Source of the DNA: Arbacia lixula | Taxonomy: Eukaryota > Echinodermata > Echinoidea > Arbacioida > Arbaciidae | NCBI GenBank assembly: GCA_963669155.1 | Contig: OZ022586.1 | Location: 4,451,833 to 4,515,832, forward strand | Reading direction: 5' to 3' | Length of the DNA: 64,000 nucleotides | Part shown: positions 54,101-63,753 of the stretch, one piece after another | Layout of the letters: each line of letters opens with the position of its first letter | Numbering within the stretch: the first letter of the stretch is position 1 | Program-made: the position numbers and the translations under genes | The notes under the pieces: model-generated | What the model saw: only the letters and a program-made list of their open reading frames with translations | The model's database searches: none | What the model was told of the DNA's origin: nothing

Positions 54101-57100
54101 TTGATATTAAAGTTTTGATTTTGTGACGTCACGTGCGAGGTGCTCTCCCATATGTTGTGTACAAAATAAGTCGATAAATTGCTTTTTTTTTTTTTTTTGA
54201 CAACGGAATAATTTTTTTTTGTACAGGTATGTGTGTAAAAACGTATTTCTGATAATGTATCAAATGCACAAGTAAAAGGATGCATATCTTTGTGAGAAAA
54301 TGCACATTTTCGAAAAAAATTGTACACAACATATGGGAGAGCACCTCGCATGTGACGTCACAAAATCAAAACTTTAAAATCAAATAACTTTCTTTTCCTT
54401 TGACCAATTTTCGTCAAACCTTCACTCATATGTTTCTTTCATTTGCCTCTTTTTATTGAAACCAAAATAATTTCAGGGTGAACTTCCCCTTTAAGAAAAC
54501 TTGCTGACTCTTTTCGTCTTCTGTACACCATTTTAGTTCTGGGACACGAGAGCACAGAACCCCATCCTCAGCCTCCAGCTTCCAGAGAGGTGCTACTGCG
54601 CAGATGTGGTGAGTTTTTGAGCTTTCTCGGGGTTTCTGCAGGGGCGTTTTATGAAATATTTGACCAAACTATGACCTCTGCACCAGACTATGCATACTCT
54701 AAGCTCAGGCACAAAGCAGCTGTTTGCTATTCCTCCCGTTGTTAATAAAACATATGGTGAAAGCTCATTTGCACATGCCTCTTCCATCTTATGGCATGCT
54801 TTTCCTAAATATATGAGAAATATACATGATTTAGATAAGTTTAAGACTTCCTTTAAAAAAGCATCTGTTTAACATGTAATGAACTCAGTGCCCTCTTTAC
54901 TTACTTTCTAATTTTATTTCTTAATTTCATCTAAGTGCATAGTGACATGCGTAGCTAGAAAAGAGTTGATAAACGCAGCCTTGGTGTATCTTGTATGTAT
55001 GTCACACATGAGTAACCCATTCCTCCTGTCTGGTTTGCTAGATGTACCCGATGGCTGTTGTGGGCACGGCCGACAAGAACGTGATCATTTACCAACTGGA
55101 GAATCAGCCCTCGGAGTACAAACGCATGGATTCACCGCTCAAGTATCAGGTGACAACGCCACGCCATCCCGATGAGACATCTTTGTCATTGCCTCAGATG
55201 TAGTGGCATGATTGGAGTCTGCCTATTAACAAAGAAAAAATATGGCCCTTTTTGTCTGCATCTAAATATGAAATTGCCCTTTTTCTTTCTTTTCAATATT
55301 CTCCTTAATGCATTTCAGAATCCTGATTAAGCTCAAATGCACAATAACAATTTTACCTCTGAGGCTGAGTAAGATCAACATTGTATGCCCTGCTCATTTG
55401 AATGAAATATCTTTTATCCTAACTTGACTCTTTAAGAATCACATTTTTTCTCAATCTTTAAGTTGCCTTTTTGACTGGCTTCTTGACTTTCTTCTCTGTT
55501 TTGAATTGACTTTTGAAGTTTCTCCTGGGCTCTTATATGCTCTCCTTTTATTTTGTGTGTTCAGCTGAGATGTATTGCCATCTTCAAGGACATGAAGAAG
55601 AACAGTCCGACCGGGTTTGCCTTGGGCAGCATCGAGGGACGATGCGCCATCCAGTTTGTGCAGGCAGCTAATCCGTGAGTATGGGGAAAGGGGAGGGAGA
55701 AGAGAGAGGGGAAGGAGGGGAAAGAGGCAGCTAATCCGTGAGTATGGGGACACGGGAGGGAGGGGGAACAGATTGACAAGCAGCTAATCCGTGAGCATGG
55801 GGAAAGGGGAGGGAAGAGGAGAGAGGGGGAGGAAGGGAAAGAGGCAGCTAATCCGTGAGTATGGGGGAAAGGGGAGGGAAGAGGAGAGAGAGGAAGGAGG
55901 GGAAAGAGATTGACAAGCAGTTAATCCCTGAGTATGGGGAAAGGGGAGGAAGAAGAGAGAGGGGAAGGATGGGAAAGAGATTGACAAGCAGCTAATCTGT
56001 GAGAAGGGGGGAAAGGTAGGGGAGAGGAGAGAGGGGAAGGAGGGGGAAGAGGCAGCTAATCTGTGAGTATGGGGAAAGAGAGAGGAGAATGAGGGAGGAG
56101 GATAAACAGAATGATTAGCAGCTAATCCATGAGTATGGGGAAAGGGGAGGGAGGAGGAGAGAGGGGAAAGGAATGGCAGAATGACCAGCTGCTAATCCTT
56201 GAGTGTGGGGAAAGGGAGAGGAGAGGAGAAAGAGGAAGGAGGGGAAAGAGATTGACAAGCAGTTAATCCCTGAGTATGGGGAAAGGGGAGGAAGAAGAGA
56301 GAGGGGAAGGATGGGAAAGAGATTGACAAGCAGCTAATCTGTGAGAAGGGGGAAAGGGGAGGGGAAGAGGAGAGAGGGGAAGGAGGGGAAAGAGATTGAC
56401 AGGCAGCTAATCCGTGAGTATGGGGAAAGGGGAGGGAAGAGGAGAGAGGGGAAGGAGGGGGAAGAGATTGACAGGCAGCTAATCCGTGAGTATGGGGAAA
56501 GGGGAGGGAAGAGGAGAGAGGGGAAGGAGGGGGAAGAGGCAGTTAATCTGTGAGTATGGGGAAAGGTAGGGGAGAGGAGAGAGGGGAAGGAAGGGAAAGA
56601 GATTGACAAGCAGCTAATCTGTGAGAAGGGGGAAAGGGGAAGGAAGAGGAGAGGGGAAAGGAGGGGGAAGAGTTTGACAAGCAGCTAATCCATGAGTATG
56701 GGGAAAACGGGAGGGAAGAGGAGAGAGGGAAAGGAGGGGAAAGAGATTGACAAGCAGCTAATCTGTGAGAAGGGGAAAAGGTAGAGGAGAGAGAGGTAGG
56801 AGGATAAACAGAATGATAAGCAGCTAATCGGTGAGTATAGGGAGAGGAGAAGAGAAGAAGGACAAGGAAAGAGAGAGGGAGAAGGGATGATAGAATGACA
56901 AGCAATTAATCCACGAGTAAAGAGAAAGGTAGGAGAGAGAGAGAGTACGTGAGAGACCGTGGAGAGGAGAGAGAGGAAAGGAGGATAAACATGATTAGCA
57001 GCTAATCTGTGAGTATAGGGAAAGAGAGGAGAAGTAGGACAAGGAAAGAGAGAGGGGGAAGGAATGGCAGAATGACCAGCTGCTAATCTGTGAGAAGGGG

Positions 57101-60100
57101 GAAAGGGGAGGGAAGAGGAGAGGGGGAAAGGAAGGGAAAGAGATTGACAAGCAGCTAATCCGTGAGTATGGGGAAAGGGGAAGGAAGAGGAGAGAGAGGA
57201 AGGGGGGTTACAGATTGACAAGAAGTTAATCCATGAGTATGGGGAATAAGAGAGGAGAATGAGGGAGGAGGATAATTTGAATGATTAGCAGCTAATCGGT
57301 GAGTATAGGGAGAGGAGAAGAGAAGAAGGACAAGGAAAGAGAGAGGGAGAAGGGATGATAGAATGACAAGCAACTAATCCAAGAGTACAGAGAAAGGTAG
57401 GAGAGAGAGTATGGGAGGGACGGGTGGAGAGGAGAGAGAGGAAAGGAGGATAAACATAATGATTAGCAGCTAATCTGTGAGTATAGGGAAAGGGGAGGGG
57501 AGAGGAGAGAGGGGAAGGAGGGTAAAGAGATTGACAAGCAGCTAATCTGTGAGAAGGGGGAAAAGAAGGGGAGAGGAGAGAGAGGAAGGAGAGAGGCCAA
57601 GGAAAGAGAGAGAGGAAGGAGAGAGGCCAAGGAAAGAGAGAGGGGGAAGGGATAACAAAATGACAGGCTGCTGATCCTTGATCCTGCTGAGATATCAGTT
57701 TCTCTATTATCCTTTGTATTTTTTTTACCCACAGAAAGGACAACTTCACCTTTAAGTGCCATCGGTCAAACGGAGCCACCTACAACAGCCAAGACATCTA
57801 TGCAGTAAGGCCGCCATCTTGCATGGACCGTTCTGTCTTTTATCATTGTCCCACTCGCATGTGCCAAATTTAGCTGTCTCAAAATTGGTTTGATACTACT
57901 GTATACCACTGTCAAGAAGTATCCTTTAGCAGATCTGTGAATGGTAAGCAAATAGTCAACGTCGGTGAAGGTAATGGGACGAACTATCACTTCCGAGGCG
58001 ATCTGGATGTAGCTATCTTTCCGAAGCTTTTAGCTAAGGAAAGATAGCTTATACATTCAGATCGCCGAGAAAGTGATAGTTCGTCTCATTGCCTGAAACC
58101 AAAAGTTGATTATTTGCTATATATTCCACATCTGATACCAACAATGTATGAAATAAATGACAATTTAACGTACATGATCGTACATTTTGGTTTCATATTC
58201 ACGCGACGCTCCGAAACCCGGAAGCAAATTTACTTTGTGCACGTTGGGATATAGACTCTACAAATTCCAACGCACACTATGCCATAGTGACGCTAATTCG
58301 TAAGATTTTGTCGGAAAAGCAAGAAGTAATCGAAATTCGCTTACCTGTGCGGTATCGGTGAGAACATAGATCCTCCGAGAATACCCTTCATAATTCTAAT
58401 AAAATACAGAAAAATGAAATTCTAGGTCAATTTTGGTACGAGAGAATTGCACACTTGCTTTGGTAAAATACTGTGTGGGGGAAATGGAATTCTTGCACTG
58501 CTTTGTACGTATGCCCGCGGTGCAGCGCGCTATAACCACAAATTTGTATTAACCGCGCGCACCGAGGCGTCGTCTGCTTCGAGCTAAAACTGATAGTCCG
58601 AGTGTAACGCACTTTTATTTAGCGCGTACTCAAAATATTAATCACGCATTAGGACTGTGAGGAGTGAAGAGATCAGCGAAACCAAAAAGTACTATCACCT
58701 AGAGTGTAACGAACTTTTATTCTCAGGTGATCTGATAGGAAAAACTACGCCTCATCACGTGATCAACTCTTGACCAATCATATCGCAACATTCTTAGTAT
58801 GTGGAATATAATACAATTTAGCATGTTTCTGTCATATTTAGAACAATATCATGTCGAGATGAGACAATTCATATCCTCAAAATATGCCTATCTTTTGAAT
58901 CCAAAGGTGATAGGTCAAGGTCAAGTTGTAAAATTTCACTGTTCACAAAATAAGTAGAGAAATATTTGTGTTTCACCAAACTTGGTACAGTTATGATGTA
59001 TGATAGGACTTCCAGTATATCATAGACAAATATGAAGATGATTAGTCACATGGCATTTTTTCAAGACATTATATCAAGAGAGTCGACTGTCATTCCCTCT
59101 GATTATCCCAGGTGAACTCGATAGCGTTCCACCCAGAGTACGGCACGCTCTCCACGGCCGGCTCGGACGGCAAGTTCAGCTTCTGGGACAAGGACGCCCG
59201 CACCAAGCTCAAGACGTCGGAGCAGATGGAGCAGCCAATCACGTGCTGCGCCTTCGATGCCAAGGGCCAGATCTTTGCCTACGCAGTCAGCTATGATTGG
59301 TCCAAGGTGAGTGAGTGCTGCTGGCACGTGTCACCTTCGATACAATATCGCTGTATCACTGTATAGTAGACTTAACCCCAAAAACGGCCGGGGGGGGGGG
59401 GGGGGGGGGGGGGGGGTTGAATCAACCCCCCCCCCCCCCCCTTCGACATTTCGTGCAATAATGCCGCAACGCAAGAACGACTCATAGCGACACTTATTAG
59501 ACTCTAAATGTTTTTATTTAGTGTTTTATATAATTGTGGGCTAAATTTGCATATTAATTAATTAATTAACAATTTTGAAAAATATAACAAAATAATCTTA
59601 TAGATTATGACACAGGTATCGTGCGTGCCAAATTTTGTCGCAATCGCGCGACCGATGGCCGAGATCACAAGGGGGGGTGAATCCAAAAAGCCCGGCCTGA
59701 TTAGGGTTAAGATCGGGTAAAGAACTTGAGAACTTGTCAATGACAGGAAAGATTGAGGGGAAGAGGAGGAGAGGAAGAAGAAGAGTACTTTGGATGGATA
59801 GTTGAATGAAATGTCTTGAAGAGAGAGCAGTAGAAGGTCGAGGAGTATAAGTTGAAGAGAAGGGTAGAGACAGGGTAATGTGGAATAACTTGATTACCAA
59901 AGTCAATTGATACCACACCTGAATATATCGATAGATAGTGGTAAGAGCTCTTAACTCTTGCAGAGAGATTCTGGATTTGAGCCCAGTCAAGGGTGCGTAC
60001 ACTCTTGGACAAGGGTGTTGCTCATGTTTGTTTGTAGTAAATGGGTACCTGGCTGGATGTTCTCCAGATATGCATGTAACTAGACACAGCTGATTGGCTA

Positions 60101-60921
60101 AAGCCAGGGTGATAATGAACTGCTTTGGTAGTACTTCATACAAGGAAAGTGCTTTGTAAAACCTTATTTTTATTCGGCTAGATATTATTGAAAGGGCTTT
60201 CTGGGGTAATTTCAATTTACAAAGAAATTTTAGGCATACACCCAGTAGTAAGGATAGCGTGCTCCCTCCTGTAAATGAACGAAAAACAATTTTTTGTTTG
60301 TTCTGTTTTTTCATTCATTTACAGGATGGAGCATGTTATCCTTACTACTGTGTGTATGCCTAAAATTTCTTTGTAAACTTAATTTTATTGTTATCATTAT
60401 TAATGTTTCAAAGTGGGAAAGGGTCACCCGAGCAGTCTGTTGGCAATTTGCAGCTTCTGTTCATGATAAAATTGTTCATGGTTAGTGCTATTGTTAGATC
60501 TAGTCTTCTTTCATACAATATCAACATTCTAGAGTTGGAAAGGTGCTAATTCTGCTCCCTCAAAACACTCATCCAAGGTTTGTGCAAATGCTGGCGCTAG
60601 TCTTTTACAATACCAATGGTCAGGTTGTATTTATATAGTACCTTATATTATTGTGTATATTATATTGTTATATATTATGTATTATATTATTATACCTTAT
60701 ATAGCACTTTACACACTTATTAATCAAACAGATTGATCAATCAATCTTGGTAGAACCTAGAATTATAGCAAGACAAAGATGATATCATCTAATTCTAAGT
60801 TGTTTTCTTTCCTTTTCGCACTGTCCAGGGACATGAGTTCTACAACCCGCAGAAGAAGAACTACATCTTTCTCCGTGGCAACGCCACAGAAGAGCTCCGC
60901 CCAAGGAATAGAAGGAGGTAG
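50970..60921 (+). CDS. RAE1: mRNA export factor RAE1 (WD40 protein)
   Basis: RAE1 is a seven-bladed WD40 beta-propeller that binds the GLEBS motif of NUP98 at the nuclear pore and acts in mRNA export and spindle assembly. Ten coding exons (50,970-51,158; 52,045-52,137; 52,921-53,007; 53,413-53,499; 54,537-54,608; 55,042-55,149; 55,565-55,674; 57,735-57,804; 59,112-59,306; 60,829-60,921) join in frame to 367 residues (human 368). Signatures include [119 protein letters not shown] and [19 protein letters not shown]. The ATG follows an in-frame TTG that is not needed. Every intron has GT-AG ends. Intron 8 carries the donor-site minisatellite; introns 5, 6, 9 and 10 carry mobile elements. Confidence 0.97.
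51182..51332. mobile_element. GGGCCC-family MITE in RAE1 intron 2
   Basis: GGGCCCTGATGCTTAAAATT and TTAAATTTTATGCAA-type ends are inverted, with TTACCATTGATGGTAAC inside. It starts 23 bases after the exon 2 donor. Confidence 0.75.
51333..51485 (+). mobile_element. tRNA-derived SINE-like segment
   Basis: TCGTGGTGTAGTGG resembles a Pol III A box and GGTTCTGTCC, about 40 bases later, a B box, in the spacing of a tRNA head. An unrelated body follows. Confidence 0.5.
51649..51695. repeat. Poly-C/poly-A tract
   Basis: A C-run of about 20 then an A-run of about 20; low complexity. Confidence 0.95.
51705..51966. mobile_element. Two further GGGCCC-family MITE remnants
   Basis: 51,705-51,790 is a short copy (GGGCCATGTTGCATAAAACT ... 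TTTATGCAATGGGGCCC). 51,870-51,966 retains only ACATACCATCAATGGTAACT, TCCATGGCAACA and the distal TTGCCATAATTGAAGACC. Confidence 0.65.
52045..52137 (+). CDS. RAE1: RAE1 exon 3
   Basis: 31 codons, [20 protein letters not shown] to DVDWHD, phase 0, GTAAGT donor. Confidence 0.96.
52921..53007 (+). CDS. RAE1: RAE1 exon 4
   Basis: 29 codons, [20 protein letters not shown] to QIAQ, after a strong CT-rich acceptor. Confidence 0.96.
53413..53499 (+). CDS. RAE1: RAE1 exon 5
   Basis: 29 codons, [20 protein letters not shown] to WDKTIK, GTATGA donor. Confidence 0.96.
53602..53731. mobile_element. Left arm of a TTAAAGGGATAG MITE
   Basis: AAAGGGATAGTTTATCCTGA through AAGGATAAGAAAGTTATGAT matches the left arm only; truncated copy in RAE1 intron 5. 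Confidence 0.75.
53990..54494. mobile_element. TTAAAGGGATAG MITE, full copy D, in RAE1 intron 5
   Basis: The ends TTAAAGGGGAAGTTCACCC and GGGTGAACTTCCCCTTTAA are inverted. The ~185 bp arms are the best preserved in the window, each with TGACGTCA (54,124 and 54,353) and AGCACCTCGCA-type sequence; the spacer is about 130 bp. Confidence 0.92.
54537..54608 (+). CDS. RAE1: RAE1 exon 6
   Basis: 24 codons, [20 protein letters not shown] to CADV. The acceptor TTTTAG lies 42 bases after a full MITE (copy D). Confidence 0.96.
54640..54940 (+). mobile_element. Non-LTR retrotransposon 3' fragment (CR1/L2-like)
   Basis: The frame [20 protein letters not shown] followed by [17 protein letters not shown] matches the conserved tail after the reverse transcriptase of CR1/L2/Jockey-type LINEs (YGxRSFxxAAPxLWNxLP..IR....FK..LK). 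Only this C-terminal piece remains, sense to RAE1, in intron 6. Confidence 0.7.
55042..55149 (+). CDS. RAE1: RAE1 exon 7
   Basis: 36 codons, [20 protein letters not shown] to SPLKYQ. Confidence 0.96.
55565..55674 (+). CDS. RAE1: RAE1 exon 8
   Basis: 110 bases, [20 protein letters not shown] to FVQAAN plus two bases of a proline codon. Its last 12 bases (GGCAGCTAATCC) and donor are the seed of the tandem array that follows. Skipping this donor would meet an immediate TGA (CCG TGA). Confidence 0.96.
55663..57690 (+). repeat. Minisatellite made of repeated exon-8 end plus splice donor
   Basis: About 28 units of 60-85 bp, each GCAGCTAATC[C/T]GTGAGTATGG, followed by purine-rich GGGGAAAGGGGAGGGAAGAG and usually GATTGACAA. 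Unit 1 is the real exon 8 boundary. By eye about 12 units keep GTGAGT, about 6 have GTGAGA, one GTGAGC, and the rest have lost GT (CTGAGT, ATGAGT, TTGAGT). The array is almost pure purine outside the donor core, so no internal acceptor with a pyrimidine tract is evident. Confidence 0.95.
57735..57804 (+). CDS. RAE1: RAE1 exon 9
   Basis: Completes Pro, then [20 protein letters not shown] to IYA; GTAAGG donor. Confidence 0.96.
57944..58812 (+). mobile_element. Compound foldback element, copy 3 (full length) in RAE1 intron 9
   Basis: 869 bp from GTAAGCAAATAGTCAAC to GGAATATAAT. The foldback module is at 57,948-58,117 and the body with TATATTCCACAT/ATGTGGAATATA inverted ends at about 58,120-58,810. 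Co-linear with copy 2. Confidence 0.85.
59112..59306 (+). CDS. RAE1: RAE1 exon 10
   Basis: 65 codons, [20 protein letters not shown] to SYDWSK, noticeably GC-rich; GTGAGT donor. Confidence 0.97.
59371..59711. mobile_element. TTAACCC-ended element with a G27/C16 hairpin
   Basis: The left CTTAACCCCAAAAACGGCCG and right GGCCTGATTAGGGTTAAG ends are inverted and bounded by TTAA. Inside, a G-run (59,390-59,416), GGTTGAATCAACC and a C-run (59,426-59,441) form a perfect hairpin. Sits in RAE1 intron 10. Confidence 0.65.
59925..60180 (+). mobile_element. tRNA-derived SINE-like segment
   Basis: GATAGTGGTAAGAGCTCTTA (A-box-like) and GGATTTGAGCCCAG (B-box-like), about 35 bases apart, are followed by TGGGTACCTGGCTGGATGTT, which resembles the body of widespread invertebrate SINEs. 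Confidence 0.5.
60216..60377. mobile_element. Foldback MITE, ~162 bp
   Basis: TTTACAAAGAAATTTTAGGC and GCCTAAAATTTCTTTGTAAA are perfectly inverted; the inner arms (AGTAGTAAGGATA, CCTGTAAATGAA) also pair. A single arm is at 7,020. Confidence 0.92.
60829..60921 (+). CDS. RAE1: RAE1 exon 11 (last)
   Basis: 30 codons and [23 protein letters not shown], then [10 protein letters not shown], the typical basic RAE1 C-terminus. Confidence 0.96.
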   Translation, partial: GHEFYNPQKKNYIFLRGNATEELRPRNRRR

Positions 60922-62349
60922 AGAGCCAGACGTAGGAAATATCGAGTGTGTGTTTGAATGAAGGATTCCATTAGTGTAAGGCTTTGATTGAGAGCAAGGT
61001 GACTTGGTGCTGACGTAACAGGGATTGAGGGATGGGGTGGAGAGGGGGGGGGGGGGGGGGGGGGGGGCTGGCTTACAAGGTGGATTCTGGTAGGGGTGGG
61101 GACATTTGGGGGAAGGGAAGAATGTATACTTGTTTGCTTAGTTCTCAGTAAGCTTGTGGAGAGCTGCAAATACGGACGCAGAGAGAGCTTGAAAGGAGAA
61201 TTGCTTCATGTGGAGTCCAACTAAAACTTTTCTGATTACATCAAAGCAAGACTGTACTCGTTCATACAATGAACAAGCTACTAGATATTGTCAGATCTAG
61301 ATATAAGCCAGTTCATACATGTTCATGCAATGCATGAGCTAGATATTCTCTGATCTAGGTTTAAAGCAAGACCATGCACCATCATGTAATGCACAAGCTA
61401 AATATGTTGAAAGTTTTAGTTGGGCTCCACTGTATGTTTACACCAATAGCACACATCTCATTCAGAACAACATAATGTTCAGCTCACCAAAGTTCCTGTA
61501 TCACTCAAATGCACATCGGGCTTTGTTTGTATCCTCGCTGTCATCTTTGAGGTGCTGTCTTCAGTTGCAGAAGTCACCATGCAAACAAACATCGTCCTTT
61601 GATTTCACAACAAAAACTGAACGTTTCTTTACAAGAATGTAACAATTTGTGTACATATGAAGCTTGGCCTATCATGCATTATCACTACATATACGGTAAA
61701 AGTGCATGGTACTTGTATGGTTGTTTGTAACTTCATCCTTCATTCCATGTACATGGACAGAATATATATACAGTGCATTGTTATTCCGATATTGACTGGT
61801 AGGAGGTGATATATCACATTCAAAGAGGTCATATCGCCATCATAATTATTTTATAGATATGGACTGGAAGGGGATGCAATATCACATTTAAGGAAGTAAT
61901 ATTTTCATGTGGGGTTATATATCGTTATGATGTAGTGAGCTGTGGACCAATCACAGCCTTGATTCTGTAATGGCCATGATATATTTATTCATATTACCTG
62001 GATGAACTCTTATTACTATGTTCTCCACAAAGTAAAGCAGAAACTGAGCAGTCCTTATGTATGGCATTATGATTGTAATTTTGTGGTTCTGCCAAGACGT
62101 TGCCAGAGCGACCAATAGATTCAAAATGCATGCATGGTTTTGTAGAGTGGTTACATAACTTAATATCTCTGAGCAAATATTTCTATAAAAATGTCATCAG
62201 AAGTTGTTTGTATTTTACTTGTCTGTTTGTCTGTTTGTCTATCATTTTGAGGCAACTACCAAACAAGTATAAGTAAGCAAATGGCAATAAGGGCCATACT
62301 ATTACGTGGCACGTAACGATCTTAACATTGCATGTATATTCCAGTAATC

Positions 62350-62355
62350 AATAAA
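62350..62355 (+). terminator. RAE1: Candidate RAE1 poly(A) signal AATAAA
   Basis: The clearest AATAAA after the RAE1 stop, followed by TG/T-rich sequence (GCTCTTGTTTTTGTGG). It implies a 3' UTR of about 1.4 kb. Confidence 0.5.
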
Positions 62356-62572
62356 TATGTTTGATACAAATTCAAATCAATGCTCTTGTTTTTGTGGTAC
62401 TTACAAAACGAATTTGTGATTAATTCAGTGGAGAGAACAGTTTGTACTCTAGCATGTACTATTCTAGCTATAGTACTGCAGATTAGAGACTGAAAGTATT
62501 TTTCAAATTTCCTTTTTTTCTAATTCCCATAGCTGAAGTCATTTGGCTCCTACCTCAGTGATCAGCTCCGAC

Positions 62573-62585
62573 AGGTCAAAGGTCA
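62573..62585 (+). promoter_or_regulatory. Perfect DR1 nuclear-receptor site
   Basis: AGGTCAAAGGTCA is an exact DR1. It lies downstream of RAE1 in unique-looking DNA; no gene for it to regulate is identified in the window. Confidence 0.3.
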
Positions 62586-63424
62586 CAACCTGAGTAACCA
62601 AATATTGTAGAGGGTAAGGATAGATTGCCTTCCTCCATGAGATCGTTGCTGAATTCTTGCTTTCCGACCTGAAGTTGTTTGCCTCTCCTCTCAGAGAATG
62701 GTTTGATTCCTAACCACTGTAGTGACCCCTAATCCCATCATTACTATGAAGGAGTATGCTGTGTGTTGATTGGTTTGGGGGGCATAAATATTAATTGCGG
62801 ATTTGATAACTGCGGAGCACACAGCAGTGATCATAGCAGGGACTCTCATTGGGAGTGCCCAACGCCATCGTTAGCCCACCAGGCAGTGTCTGACCAGTAT
62901 TAAAAAATCTCTCACTGAGGGATGTTGTTTAGCACCGGAGTCCTACATCACAAGGGATATCGCAAAACCCCTATGTTAGTCTCTGATTCATCAGTTTAAA
63001 TTTGGAAGTGTGACATCACACAAGCATGTTTTCAAGGCAAGAATTTATAGTTGACGGCTATGTGGGCATAGGAAAGCGACAATGAGAATAAACTAGAGTC
63101 CTCAAGGTTAAATGACTGTTAAACCATTGTTAAAACTTAAATCGCTGAGTCATTTTACCCATCTGTTGAACAGTTTTTTTTACCTTGGTTTATGTAGCCT
63201 GGCGTCTAGACTGTTGGATATTTCAGATCCAAACTGAAAAAAATTATATTTCAAGACTAACATTTTAAAACTGTAGTCTCAGTGCCAGAGAAAAAGTTTG
63301 AGAAAGATTAGTCTACTGCAGCCAGACCACTTTATTTGATATTACAGGTTAGAAATAACCAATAGCTTTGGTCCTAGGATATATAAGTTTGATGATGTTT
63401 GAAGGTTTGCATGGTGGTATGATC

Positions 63425-63753
63425 AATCACGAGAGAGGTTTACGGTACACCATGTGTAAATTCCTGGGAGGACTGAGATGAGAAAAGAAAACGTGGAAAG
63501 AATTGAAGGCAAAATGGACAGGCGAGAAAGTGGAGATTTGAAAGTAGAGTATTCTTTCGAATGAGTGTAGTCCTGAAAAGGACTGTAAACCAGAAAGCGG
63601 GAAGAGCTGATGAGTAGAGAGGTAGACTCTACGTTTCGGGCAAGATTGACTGTCCGTCTTCAGGAGAGACAGCCTTCAATTCTATCCACGTTTTCTCATC
63701 TCAGTCCTCTCAGGACTTTACACATGGTGTACCGTAAACCTCTCTCATGATTT
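63425..63753. mobile_element. Foldback element, ~330 bp
   Basis: GAGAGAGGTTTACGGTACAC through GAATTGAAGGC pairs with GCCTTCAATTCTATCCACG through GTGTACCGTAAACCTCTCTC; arms of about 83 bases. The spacer has GTAGACTCTACGTTTCGGG. Confidence 0.85.

Noticed and set aside
55663..57690. Possibility that the array encodes repeated in-frame exons
   Set aside because: The unit has a stop directly after the exon remnant in the RAE1 frame and no pyrimidine-tract acceptor before each copy.
56334..57779. Several ORFs of 70-180 codons on the minus strand
   Set aside because: They are translations of the purine-rich RAE1 intron 8 minisatellite on the opposite strand.
63610..63650. CTGATGAG ... CGTTTC, resembling a hammerhead ribozyme
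   Set aside because: The second core element is TTTC, the complement of the required GAAA, so neither strand carries both halves; it is the spacer of a foldback.
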